Below, in pieces: positions 22,051-33,356 of a DNA stretch of 64,000 nucleotides. Below the pieces are notes generated by a model that saw only the letters and a program-made list of their open reading frames with translations, searched no databases and was not told the DNA's origin. The translations under genes and the position numbers were made by a program. This DNA is from Zingiber officinale (taxonomy: Eukaryota > Streptophyta > Magnoliopsida > Zingiberales > Zingiberaceae), in NCBI RefSeq assembly GCF_018446385.1, contig NC_056003.1, positions 20,085,198 through 20,149,197 of the forward strand, written 5' to 3'. How positions within the stretch are numbered: the first letter of the stretch is position 1; every line of letters begins with the position of its first letter.

Positions 22051-22200
22051 AGACGTGAACTGCAAGCGTCAGGCAGAGTAATTGGAGGTGATGAGTTTCA
22101 ACGGTGCTTGAGCATTGACGTTGAGAACCATAAGAGCGAAAGGTGAATCATGAGTATTTATGAGAGATAGCCGGCAAGTGATGTCGTCGGCAGCAGTCAT
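22051..22200 (-). pseudogene. N-terminal gag fragment of copia element I
   Basis: The frame starts with ATG at 22200 and reads MTAADDITCRLSLINTHDSP, then VNAQAPLKLITSNYSA, then a stop, then RLQFTSL. This is the start of gag in Ale/Retrofit-type copia elements, where the conserved Trp after NY.. is replaced by a stop. It ends at about 22051 where the inverted integrase segment joins. The primer binding site lies 58 bases upstream of the start. Confidence 0.8.
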
Positions 22201-22257
22201 TGTAGAAGGTGACTGGTGGATATTGTGGAGAAGAAAAAATTATTATTAAATTTAGCA

Positions 22258-22387
22258 CTCTGATACCATGTTGACGATAGAATTCATACACTTTATTAAT
22301 GATAACATGTGGTATATAAATACTATTACAAATTTAAAAATAGAAAAATATATAAAATACTATAAAATAAATATATATTTCCTAATA
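22258..22387 (-). mobile_element. Primer binding site and 5' LTR of copia element I
   Basis: On the minus strand TGGTATCAGAG (22268-22258) directly follows CGTCAACA, the expected LTR end (22269). The LTR itself is short and AT-rich; its outer boundary near 22387 (TATTAGGAAATATATATTT) is only a guess. The second LTR is not in the window because H interrupts the element. Confidence 0.6.
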
Positions 22388-24451
22388 GATATTTCAATCG
22401 GCGTTGAGATGTTCTCTGACAGGTAATGATAAGGATTTTGAATTCTCTTTAACTCCAACAAATTCTGTTTTTCTTCTTTTATCTCCATCTTACAAACTAC
22501 CTCAAGTATATCCTAACTTAAATATCAGAATGACCTCAAAATTAATTTTCCGACCAATCTAATCCTTTCTTTAAGTGCATCTTAAGTCCCATCGTCTTTT
22601 CCGCCAATGATTTCTGGAGCTTGCGTACTTCGGTAAGTTTGTTAGCTGATGATATAACCGTTTATGATATTTCACCGGAACCGTGTCCACAATTATCTCA
22701 CGTAATTAGTAAAAGCTACGTAAAGTTTAGAATTCCGTGGAGATCAAAATAATTCATTGATCTGTTGGAAGCGCATCCTTTTTACTCTTTAATTATTTGA
22801 TGATCTATTACAAATTAACTTCATAATTTAGTTTCCTTCACGTAATCGGTAAAGATATGCTACAAAATAGTTAAAGAAGATAAAGCCAGCTGGCATCCAC
22901 TTTGAGATGGTTAGAATTGAAAGGGCCATTCAAAAACAAAAAAACATCTCTTTCTAGTCCCATCAAAAAACAATCAAACTAACTATGGCTAAGCAAAACG
23001 CGTCTTCTTTTTACACTACTATTACTATATATTAAATTATGATGAATTTTATTCAAATTGCGTACGTGACTTGGGATTCAAATCCGTAGGACCCAAACGT
23101 TGAATGCGCACGCCATTAAAAGCTTCAATAATGGATTCCCACGGTGATCAGATGATTAAAAAATAATAAATTTAATATATGCCTTTGAAAAAGACTCACC
23201 TCGTCCGACCCTTTAGTATGATTATAAATTCATCTAATAATTTACAATTTTTTATATAATATAGAGATGGACTATGAATTTGAAGATAAACTATGAAGAA
23301 TGCTGAGATGAATATAATTATTTTACTATAATAATGGATCTTCAATACACTGAATTATCATTCACCTCCAAAAAAAAATCTGTACAACAAATACATACAA
23401 ATTATCCGATTAACCAGACCAATCTAAGAGAAAGATAAAAAAACAAAAAGAGATTAAACTAAACATAATTTGACATAATGATTAAACTTAAATTGGATTT
23501 AAGATATAATTTTAAGCAATAAAAGATTTAGTTACTATGTTTTCAATTGTGGGATTAATAACTTTAAAAGGATCTAAATTGATTCTAAAATTTTAAAGAT
23601 AATAGTTTAATTAGTACTACGGATTCCTGATAACCTTAGCGTACCTGAAGAAATTGACTTATAAGAGGCTTTTTTTTAAAAAAAATGATTTTTTTAATAA
23701 GAGGCTTTTAAAGTCTATTATTGTAGGCTCCAGTTTTAATTAATATTCTATTGAGGTTAACTAATTAGATTAGTCATTAGTTGACTTATTTACAAGGTAG
23801 ATTTGTTTAATACTTAATTAGTTTTACTGAAAACTTAGTTGAATAGATATCATAGGCCAAACATAGAATTATTATTATTATTTTTTGGTACTCAACTAAG
23901 AGTTCAAATAAAAATAATGCTTTTTTTAATTATTAAGCATCATATTTGCATCTTAACTAGTTATTAAAAAAAGACTGATTGGACTTGGGCGAATGATGCT
24001 CTAGAACGACCGCGTAGTCTTCAAACATGTTTCAAATACTCACAAATTATGGGAATAATTGAAATGCATCTTAAATCGTGTAATGGTACATTAAAGGGGT
24101 TATTATTGAGGCAAGTTTATTCCATTGTAACTTGGGAGTAAAACCAAAAGATTAGTCAATAAAACGTAATGAGTTAAACGTTTATTAATTAGGGACTAGC
24201 CCATCCATTAATTATTAGTTGTTGTGTATGAAAGCATTATGATATATCTGTGGTGGTACAAAATGAAGTCGTCATCTTAGTAATCCTTCTAGGACAGCCC
24301 CACATATTTTAAAAGGGGATAAAATCATAGGGATTTATTCAGCCTTAATGAGTGACCTTCCTAGATTATTCGTCTTTTTGCCACCACGAGATAATTTGAA
24401 ATAATATTTGCACATGCCAGAAATCAAACTATGCTTCTCCGGTGACAAGCC
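22388..24451. other. AT-rich DNA without recognised genes
   Basis: About 2 kb at roughly 70 percent AT between two copia elements. No coding similarity, RNA gene or clear element ends were found. It may be old intergenic DNA or badly decayed repeats. Confidence 0.6.
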
Positions 24452-24639
24452 TGTAGAAATTGAGATGAGAAAAAAGTAGTCATCTTGATAAATCCAAAAG
24501 TATATAAGAAATAAAGAGTACAAAGTCTTATATATGTAGCTAGATTAAGAAATCCTAAACCTTAAACTGAAAAGCTAAAAGACTAAATTTCCTTAAAGGC
24601 TATAAATAAATAATTCTAACAAATATATATAATCTAACA
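24452..24639 (-). repeat. 3' LTR of element K
   Basis: This 188-bp LTR begins (plus strand) TGTAGAAATTGAGATGAG and ends TATATATAATCTAACA. It is co-linear with 29631-29812. Confidence 0.9.
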
Positions 24640-24856
24640 TCCTGCTCAAACTCATGTTGCTACAACTAAAAGCATTGAGAGTTTGTCAGACAAAAAACGG
24701 AAGCACCAAGTCTGTTTAGCTATCTACAGTGAGGGAGGAACAAAATGCAGCGTGATAGTGTCAAGTTGTAGATGATGATGAGTGAGATGATAAAACAATC
24801 TCAATATGCTCCATTCTCTCATGGAAAACTATATTGCGTGTAATCTGAATATCACT

Positions 24857-26080
24857 CTAATAATCATAATGAAGAACAGTAGGTTGCCGAAGAAAAATTC
24901 TCATATATGCAAGCAACCAACGTAGCCAAACAATCACACAAGTGGTGGTAGCCATGTCACGATACTCAGCTTCTATGAAAGTTCTGGAAATAATATCTTG
25001 CTTATTACTCTTCCAAGAGATAAGAGAATTTACAAAAAAAAAAATACAGAAGTCGATGGTTGACTTACGATCCATAAGGTCACATGCCCAATCAATATCA
25101 AAATATGCACATAGCTTTAACAAGAAAGTAGAAGGAAATAAGAGACTCTAAAACTGAGTTCCCTGAAAATACCGGAGAATGCAAAGAATAGCAACCCAAT
25201 AAACTGTGGTCGGTATAGTGACAAACTGACTAACCACATGTACAGCACACGCAATATTAGGACAAGTCATAGTGAGATAAACTAAGTTTCCCACAACTAT
25301 ATGATAGAGGTTAGGATCTAGATAAGGAGAATCATCTGATGGAGAGTACCAAACATTAGTCTCAAGGGGAGTATCAACTACCCTGTTTTCAATTTGATGT
25401 GCACGTTCAAGTAGATCAGCTATGTACTTTAACTAAGATAATTGATAACCTTTTGCCGAAGAGATGATCTCGATCCCTAGAAAATAGCTGAGTAAATCCA
25501 AGTCTTTTAAAGTGAAACAATGAGCTAATTCAAACATCAAAGACTCAATTCCATCGAAATCATCACCCATAATTATCATATCATTCATATTTAAAGACAA
25601 AAGTATACAAGTTGCATGCGTACACTTGACAAATAAAGCCGAATCATGATTATTGGGATGAAAACAAAGCGAGTTAATCACTATGGAGAACTTCACAAAC
25701 CAAACATGCGATGCTTGTTTGAATCCATATAGAGCTTTGCGAAGCTTGCAAACTTCACCAAGTCAATGAGCAACTCCAGGAGGAGGCACCATATACACTT
25801 CTTCTTGAAGATCACTATTCAAGAAGGTATTTTTGACATCTATCTGAAATATTTTCTATTGATAAATAGAGGCAACGACAATTAACATATGAACGGTGGT
25901 TATTTTAGCAACAAGAGCAAAAGTTTCCTCATAATTCATATCATACTCCTGAGACTAACCTTTATCAATAAGATGAGCTTTGTGGTGTTCAACAGAATCA
26001 TCAAATTTAGTTTTGATCTTACAGACCCAATGAGAACCATGACGCATTTCCTTGGTAACAGAGGTATCAAATCTCAAGTA
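24857..26080 (-). pseudogene. Reverse transcriptase and RNase H of element K
   Basis: RT is read from about 26060 to 25200. It has HGSHWVCKIK-like and ALYGFKQASHVW-like blocks, and SLNMNDMIIMGDDFDGIE at the catalytic site, where the usual YVDD is altered (25433-25696 frame). RNase H occupies 25123-24857 with YFDIDWACDLMDRKST and FIEAEYRDMA, matching the copia DWAG...S and EAEY motifs. Stops and frameshifts are frequent. It is non-functional. Confidence 0.88.
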
Positions 26081-26089
26081 TGAGTATGA

Positions 26090-27850
26090 TACGGAGCAGT
26101 TAATTTCTCGTCCATAGCATTCTATCAAAGATTATACTCAACAGCTTCTCTATAGAATAAAGGCTCAAAAATATGATGAACAGATGCAACAAAAGAAGCA
26201 AAGAAACTAGAATAACAAAAATAAGTAAACTTAGATAGTGTAGTAGACTTATGAGGACATGTAAACTGACGAGTAGGATTATCCATAATCTAACCAGGTG
26301 ATAGAACAATCGTAGGAGGGGGAGGGGGAGGAGATGTCTCAAGAATACTTTATTCAATGAAGCTGTCATGTGAAAGAGTAGTTTTCGTCGGTGTCGATAC
26401 TGAAGGGATCAATGTGAATAAGATCTGCATGAATCATGTGTAGAAGAGGTATGGAGAAGAAAGAAATATTCTCAAGACGCATAACATAACGAGAGACATA
26501 TAATTTTTTACTGACTGGATCAAAACAGCGGTATCCATTTTGACCAACACCATAACCAAGGAAGACATACAAAGCAGACCTAGAAGACAACTTACCACAC
26601 TCAACGTATGGTCGGAGAACAAAATAGGTACAACCAAAAACATGTAAATAGAAATAATCAAGAGCATGATCATACAATTTTTGAAAAGGAGACAAACCTA
26701 AATTATAAGAAGTTAGAATCCTATTAATTACATGAGTAGCAATAAGAACTGCTTCTCCCAAAAAAAATACTAGAAACATTCATAGATAATAAGAACGAAT
26801 AGGCTGTCTCAACAAAATGTCTATGTTTTCTCTCTACAACCCCATTTTATTCAGGTGTTTCTCAACACGAGATTTGATGTATAGTACTTTCTAATACAAG
26901 TAAAAGAGAAAAAAATATTAGAAGTATACTCACCCCCCAAATCCCAACAAAAATATTGGATAATAGCTAAATGTTGAGTTTTGATAAAAGTTTTAAAGTC
27001 ATTAAAGATGGTAAGATAATTAAATATGTGTTTCATAAGATAAACCCAAGCATAACGAGTGTAATCATCAATAAAAGAAACATAATATCTTGATCCCCCT
27101 TTTGTAGTAACAGGATAAGACTCTCATACATCAAAATGAACAAGATCAAAAGGATTAGGAAAAAAGATAGACTTTTATTAAAAGGTAACGCTGAAAATTT
27201 TATTAGTTTATAACTACTACAATCAAAAATATCATGAGCTTTTAAAGTTTCTAATACTCCAAATATAGTTAAAAAATTATAAATAGGATGTTGAAATATG
27301 ACCTAGATAAGTATGACCCAAAGGAATAATTAGGAGCATAGCCATACAGTTCTTGAAAATGAGACAAACCTAAATTGTGAGAAGTTAGAATCCTATTAAT
27401 TACATAAGTAGCAATAAGAACTATTTCTCCCCAAAAAATACTAGGAATATCTGCAGATAATAAAAATGAACGGGTTATCTCAAGAAGATATCTATGCTTT
27501 CTCTCTACAACCTCATTCTGCCCAAGTGTTTCTCAACACTAGGTTTAATGTATTGTACTTTCTAATACAAGTAAATGAGAAAAAATATTCGAAGTATACT
27601 CGCTCCCCAAATTATAATGAAAACACTTAATAATAGCTAAATGTTGAGTTTTGACAAGAGCTGTAAAGTCATTGAAGATGGTAAGATAATCAAATCTATG
27701 TTTCATAATATAAACCCAAGCATAACGAGTGCAATCATCAATAAAAGCAATATAATATCTTGATCTCCCTTTTGTAGTAATAGGAGAAAGACCCCACACA
27801 TTAGAATGAATAAGATTAAAAGGATTAGAAGAAAAAGATAGACTTTAATT
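26090..27850 (-). pseudogene. Integrase of element K, partly duplicated
   Basis: The integrase core starts with HSNVWGLSPITTKGRSRYY and FIDDCTRYAWVYIMKHRF (27799-27700), and continues to IPSIFWGEIVLIAT at about 27420. A second, older-looking copy of the core follows (27130-26760), and then the C-terminal part with GLSPFQKLYDHALDYFYLHV, FGCTYFVLRP and FLGYGVGQNGYRCF (26779-26366). The linker to RT occupies 26369-26090. The catalytic core is split between copies and has many stops. Confidence 0.87.
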
Positions 27851-28000
27851 GAAAAGTAATGTAGAAAATTTTGCCAGTTTACAACCACTACAATCAGAAA
27901 TATCATGATCTTTTAAAGTTTCTAATACTCCAGATGAAGCTAAAAATTGTAAACGGAATGTTAAAACATGACTTAGATGAGTATGACACAAATAAAAATT
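26663..28000 (-). repeat. Tandem duplication of about 670 bp in element K
   Basis: 26663-27334 and 27335-about 28000 are homologous along their whole length, with an offset of 670-672 bp and clear divergence. Anchors include GAGACAAACCTAAATT (about 26690 and 27362), TTCTCTCTACAACC (about 26830 and 27500) and TTTTAAAGTTTCTAATACTC (27241 and 27912). Confidence 0.88.
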
Positions 28001-28400
28001 AGAAGAAGAACAACTCAATCGAAAAGATGACAAATCGACACTAGATGCTACAACATCTGGTACTTGGAGCTTATCCAAGACATTGATTCCTCCTTGCCTA
28101 CGGCATGTCCCAATTACCTTTCGAGATAGTTGGTCCTATACATAACAATTGGATAAACAAAATAAGATTGAATATCCATTCTTATATAATTGACTAACAA
28201 AAATAAGATTAAGTGTAAGACTAGGAATATAATAAACATCAGGAAGAGACAAGTCAGTTATAACAATAAAACCAACACATATTAATGGCATCAGAGTACC
28301 ATCAACAATCACAACTGATAAAGATAAATTAGAAGACAAGGAGATAAAAGATGACAAGTCAGGTGGCATATTATGTGAGGCTGTAGAATCTAAGATTCAT
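27845..28400 (-). pseudogene. Protease and GAG-pre-integrase of element K
   Basis: The protease region (about 28400-28100) shows DSTASHNM, where DSGAS with catalytic Asp is expected, then LPDVYYIPSLTLNLIFVSQL, a copia protease hallmark. GAG-pre-integrase follows with LCHTHLSHVLTFRLQFLAS and DCSGCKLAKF (28078-27845). The protease glycine is changed and a stop separates the two domains. Confidence 0.85.
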
Positions 28401-28439
28401 AAAGAAGAAGATATACCAAATGTACCAGAGGATGACAAA

Positions 28440-29480
28440 CCTATATGAGAAGAAGTAGACATGGCAAAGGGCTGTGAAGCAAGAAACTATTGAAACTGTT
28501 CAAGCATATATGGGTCTAAAGAGGGGGCAACCACTGCATTACTAGACTGAGATAGTTTATATGACAACTGTTGTGGTTGATTACCATATTTCCAAGAAAC
28601 ATTATGATGTAGCAATGATGGATATTGAGCTCATTGTTGTTGATACTGCTACTGTGGTAGTTTACCTTTGTTCATCAATAATGGACACTTAGACTTCTAG
28701 TATCTTTTTTTTTAACAATAATAAGCACACTTATCGCTAGAAACTGTCAAAGTCGACCTACTTTGATTATGAGGCGGAGGCCACTGTGGTGTTGAAAAAA
28801 CAGATGGCGTAGATGATACAATAGTCTTCTTATCAACTTGAGACTTATGGAGAATCTCCTTAGTAAGAAATTCATGTACTACTGAATCAAGGAAAGGAAA
28901 AAGACTACGATGCAAAATTGTTCCACGCAATCCTTCAAAGTTATCATGAAGAGTCATCAAGAATTGGACCAGAGGTTATTCTTCTCTATGAGTGACATAA
29001 GCTGGGAATGCTTGCAATTCTGAGAATTTTATGATTGCCAACTGGTCTCATAGTTCTGACATGGCAGAATAAAAATCTTAGATGCATATATCTTGTTGCC
29101 GAAGTGCGAGGATATCTGCTTCTAATTGAGATTATTTGGCAATGTTAAACTGCATGTATAGTCTTACCAAATGGTCCCAAAACTCTTTGATTGTCTAATA
29201 CTTGTCCAATTGAGAACCAATGGAGTGTGAAACAGAATTATTGATTCACATAATAATCTTCACATTATCGACCTCCCAAACATCTAATGACTTAACATAA
29301 TCATCAACGTTGTTGTTCGTAGGTTGAATTCGCACACCTGAAACATCTCTCCATAAATTTTCCCTATAAGAAGTTCTTTATAACATATCTCCAATATGAA
29401 TAAATTTTTCCATCTAGTCAGACACTAATCGATTGAAGCAAATTATCTGTGCAACCACCCATGATGATAGAATGAATTGT
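28440..29480 (-). pseudogene. gag of element K
   Basis: Frames read in order SIGSQLDKY, then a block corresponding to the UBN2-type gag domain, FLMTLHDNFEGLRGTILHRS (about 28960), HEFLTKEILHKSQVDKK, and a remnant of the zinc knuckle (KCAYYCKK, about 28735-28700). Many stops are TAG or TAA where Trp or Gln is expected. Confidence 0.8.
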
Positions 29481-29618
29481 GCTCATGAATAATCAAACAG
29501 ACAAAACCAAGTTGATACGAAAATAATTGAAACCTAATCAAAATTGTATGGCTGCACCAAAAATTATAGATCAAATTAACAATTCTTTAATTAAACTATC
29601 AAAATTATGAAGATGAAG

Positions 29619-29812
29619 GCTCTGATACCATATAGAAATTGAGATAAGAAAAAAGTAGTCGTCTTGCTAATCCAAAGTATTTGAGAAATAAAGAGTACAA
29701 AATCTTATATTGATAGATTAAGAAATCCTAAACCCTAAACTAAAAATGTAAAAGACTAAATTGCCCTAAAGGCTATAAATAAATAATTCTAATAAATATA
29801 TATAATCTAACA
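29619..29812 (-). repeat. Primer binding site and 5' LTR of element K
   Basis: GCTCTGATACCA (29619-29630) is the reverse complement of the tRNA-Met primer site. The LTR occupies 29631-29812 (182 bp). Its end has decayed from TG to TA on the plus strand (TATAGAAATTGAG), which is further evidence of age. Confidence 0.88.
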
Positions 29813-31551
29813 AAGTCATGTCCGAGTATCAACTCGGCTACACTCGCAAGAGAAAAGCATTACATCTAACTAAATCCATGACGCATATCCGTTTATGGCT
29901 GGGGATTTGTCAAAAAGTCCAGAAGGGTGCATAAGTCCACCATAAATACCTATCTAGCCCCTAATAAACAACTCACAGTAAAGGCATGTCAAATCCATTG
30001 ATAGTTGGTCACTTGCTCAAAGTAACTTCATGGGGCCTTGGCCCATGACACAGAAGGAGATGGATCGAGATGATTTGGAGTCACCTGAGACTCACAGACA
30101 CATAGGAGATGTGAGAGGCATGGAGGAGATGTGGGGCACCTGCTTACAGGAGACACAGGACATAGTGTGAACACTGATGATGATGCAGGCACATGAGTAG
30201 TATGGACAGAAATAGCAGGCAATGTTGGATGATGCCTCAGCTTCTGTATCTTATACTTAGGGCGAGCTTACAGCCAACATATGTAGAGGAGATAGGAATA
30301 GATGGTACACGAGTGAGCACATGTATATGACCATGGTTCTCCTTCCAGATATGATACTTCGTCAGACATGACACAAGGGGTTTCAGGATCACTTTTGTAT
30401 GTTTGTGTATTTTGAAGATATATATTTACCTTTTCATCAAAAAAAAAATCAATGATGCATATACATGATATAGTTATCAATCATCTTAAAGGCTACATTA
30501 GAAAACTAGATGCAATAGTAATCGAAGGGCTGACCTAAATTGAGAGCCACTCTCATTGCTTCTTACTTGTCGTGGAGGAGTTCTTGTAAGAGAAGCAGAG
30601 TCTTCTGTAGAAATGAGTGACAATTGAATCTTGGCCTCAATAGAGAAGAGTTCAAGGAAAAAGAAGAGTCAACTACCATAAGATGCAAGATGCCTAATTC
30701 ATTTTGACTTCCTCCTTTTTATACTCAAAGCACATCCTACAGGAACCATCCACTTAAAGAGTCCATAATCCGTTAACGACTCATTAATGTTAATAAACCT
30801 GATTATTGGATTTACACATTTAATTTATTTCTAAAACTTATACCCTCTTTATGTATCAAGCATTAACAATCCATTAACGCTAACAAATCGAATTATTGGA
30901 TCTACACATTCAATCTGATTCTAAAACTTAAATCCCATTTATGTATCAAACATTAGATCACTTAATTGAAATTAAATTCCTTAATAATAAAATTGTTGTG
31001 TGTTGTTATTGATCTCATATCAATGTATATATCATGCAATCTCCACATGGATGTAAAATTTTAACTACTAATGGAAGCAATATCAAAAGAAATCGAGGAG
31101 TTTTAAAAATGAAGAGGTTATCAAGTTATTAGTTTGACTGAGAGTAATTAGGAAAACAATTGCTACTAATGATAAATTTTCTTATTTCATTTCATGTGGT
31201 AAATTGTTCCAAACCATATTGATAAATATTTTTTTTTAAAAAAAAATCAGTACATCAAAATAATATCATTCTTCTTTAAATTCATGGGTCATTAAAATAA
31301 TGTCTCATTCCATAAGAATATATGATTAAATCAAATATATGCTTAAATTATAATTAGGAACTCATGTTTCTTAAGCTCTTAATCGAATCTATCTAACAAT
31401 AAATCATAAAATTATAAGTCACTTAATCTCTTATATGTCTTTCGATCGTACGTAGTATTGGACAATTTTTACCGAGATATAAGGGATATTCTAAATTGAA
31501 GAGTTGAGGCATGCGTTCAACGCAGTTTCTTTAAAATAGATTTGTCTCATC
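29813..31551. other. Region without recognised genes
   Basis: The region is 1.7 kb. A GC-richer part (30000-30330) gives a 64-codon minus-strand frame with no recognisable motif. A repeated phrase of about 65 bp occurs at about 30785-30850 and 30873-30935 (CATTCAATCTGATTCTAAAA and variants). Nothing supports a gene. Confidence 0.55.
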
Positions 31552-31847
31552 TGTTAGTGTGATTGTTCTCGAGTCAAGGTTCATCAATTTGTCTAAACTC
31601 AAGTTTGCTCAAGCTTGAGTTTTGATATTTGACAATATGTGAGAGAGAAGTTAATTAGATCAGGGGAGGACCGGATACTTATCTAGGAAAGTTCTAACTG
31701 AAGGTTAGGCAAAGAAAAATCTTAACTAAAGGTTGGACAACGAAAAATCCTAACGGGAGGTTAGGTAACGGGAAATTCTAATTGGGTGTTAGGCAATGGA
31801 AAATCTCCAGTGAGTGATGCTAAATAGTGGAAGTCCTAGCGGGGCTA
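31552..31847 (+). mobile_element. LTR F, first part (split by CACTA2)
   Basis: It starts TGTTAGTGTGATTG and shows the family phrase CTCAAGCTTGAGTTTTGATA, which resembles the minus-strand LTR E (54676 down). It ends at CTA (31845-31847), duplicated at 51563-51565 after CACTA2. Confidence 0.75.
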
Positions 31848-32125
31848 CACTACAACAAAAATGTTAAAAGACAATACCACAAAGATAATGATGTTAGGAG
31901 AAACCATTGTGATTTTGATAAAAGACAATGGTTTTTGCGCCCATATAACGCAAAAGACAACGGTTTTACACTATCCATTGCCATTGAGTGTTTTTCTTTA
32001 ATCAACAATACTTTTTACAATGGTTTTCTAAAACCGTTGTCTATGTGTACTTTTTTGGGGGCTACAAAAATCGTTGTCTATGTGCACTTTTTTCTTGAAG
32101 ACTACGACAACGGTTTTTGAAAAAC
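31848..32125. repeat. CACTA2 left subterminal repeats
   Basis: Repeats AGACAATGGTTTTTG, AGACAACGGTTTTAC, ACAATGGTTTTCTAAAACCG and CGACAACGGTTTTTG occur in both orientations. This is the same vocabulary as CACTA1. Confidence 0.82.
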
Positions 32126-32296
32126 CATCTGCGACTCTAACCCTAAATGCCTTCCCGAACCCTTCTCTGCTTACAATCTCTTCACGCTGCCAAAACTCTA
32201 AGCATATACGTCCAACCCCTCCCTTGCACAAGTAGCTTCCTTCATTTGGATCTATTTCTCCAGACGATTTGATTTTTGTTATTGTTGGTTACGGGG

Positions 32297-32543
32297 GTGG
32301 GGGATGTTGAAGTTGGAAATTGCATGTTGATGTGGCAGTCAGAGTTGGAGAAGCTACAGTACATGGTGAAGGTGGAGAAGATCGAGGTCGACCATTGTAA
32401 CAACGTGCAAATGAACGTCAAGTGGTACTGCCGCCCTAAGGAGTCCATTGACGGCTGACGACTGTTTAACGGTTCTAAGGAGTTGTTCCTCTCTGATCAC
32501 TACGACGTGCAGAGCGTGCACAACATCGAGGGGAAGTGCATTG
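32297..32543 (+). pseudogene. Captured BAH-domain gene fragment (EBS/SHL-like), first part
   Basis: The frame reads EVGNCMLMWQ, MVKVEKIEVDHCNNVQMNVK, WYCRPKESIDG, a stop, then [20 protein letters not shown] and IEGKCIV. This is the BAH domain of the plant histone readers EBS and SHL, which bind H3K27me3 (BAH) and H3K4me (PHD) and repress flowering genes. The stop replaces the RR of the GGRRQF region. The fragment lacks the N-terminus and is cut at 32543 by element C; it resumes at 38022. It is non-functional. Confidence 0.88.
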
Positions 32544-32644
32544 TGTTGGTGCGGTTAGCACTAACAGTCTAATTCAGGTTTTGATGAATGACAAAGTAGG
32601 TTAAGTTAGTTTCATTGTGATCTAACACTTTAACTAAGTGTGCA

Positions 32645-32900
32645 GAAAAAGCCCAGCTAGGTCGACAGGCCGATCGAATAGCTGGCATTAAGCTCAGACT
32701 GGTCGACGGGCTGATTGGATGTTTGACACGAAGTTCAGCTAGGTCAATGGGCCGACCTGATAGCTGGCATGAAGCCCAGACTAGTCGACGGGCTGACCAG
32801 ATGTTTGGGACGAAGTCCAACTAAGTCGATGGGCTGATCTGATAGCTGGCACGAAGTCCAGATGGGTCGACAGGCTAATCGGGCGTCTGGCAGGTGAGTT
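32645..32900 (+). repeat. 41-bp tandem repeats in LTR C
   Basis: About six units alternate AGCTAGGTCGAC.GGCCGA and AGACTGGTCGACGGGCTGA types followed by ..GCTGGCA or ..GTTTGGCAC. The same array is at about 36985-37232 in the other LTR. Confidence 0.85.
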
Positions 32901-33149
32901 AAGGTAAGTCACTGGAGGAGAGTGACTGTGACGACATGCTCTTGGGTAGGGAACTTAGGCATCGATCCAACTTAGATCCATTTCAGAAATCTAGGTTGAG
33001 ATCATGACTAGATTCCGGTCTCGAGGAGACGAAATCTAATTACTATTCCTTTTCCATTGTACTAACTTCTGTTTTGCAGGGTAGTTTAAACTATTATTTT
33101 TTCCTCAGACTAACTCTTTCTTGCAGGAGAAGGACATTCTGGAGAATGG

Positions 33150-33356
33150 TGGTCCGGGCACCCAGAGTTGGTCCGAGCGCCCGAAATTGGTCTGGGCGCC
33201 CGGAAGACAAATTTTATCTCGTCGCAGTCATCGCACGTGGAGCTCACTAGTTGGTTGGGCTACGTCACAGTTCAGGCGCCCGAAAGGGATGCGGGCGCCT
33301 GAAAGGGATCCAAGTGCCTGAAAGGGATCCGGGCGCCCAGAGCTTCCTATATAAGG
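33150..33356 (+). promoter_or_regulatory. GGCGCC palindrome array and TATA box in LTR C
   Basis: Words of the form GGGCGCCCGG or AGGCGCCCGAA recur about seven times (with variants) before TATATAAGG at 33348-33356. The matching array in the 3' LTR is 37490-37659, with TATA at 37667-37675. Confidence 0.75.

Larger units (their letters stand above)
24452..29812 (-). mobile_element. Ty1/copia element K, complete but decayed
   Basis: Short LTRs (24452-24639 and 29631-29812) flank gag, protease, integrase, RT and RNase H remnants in copia order on the minus strand. The flanking 5-mers are AAGCC (24447-24451) and AAGTC (29813-29817), a target duplication with one C/T change. All domains are broken by stops, many explained by C-to-T or G-to-A changes (TAG or TAA at Trp and Gln positions). 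A tandem duplication of about 670 bp in the integrase region occurred after or during its history. Confidence 0.92.

Noticed and set aside
22388..24451. Possible MITE or hidden gene
   Set aside because: No terminal inverted repeats with duplication and no coding similarity could be found by eye.
30028..30222. A 64-codon minus-strand frame rich in Ser/Pro/Cys
   Set aside because: No recognisable motif, no splice or start context, and isolated in AT-rich DNA.
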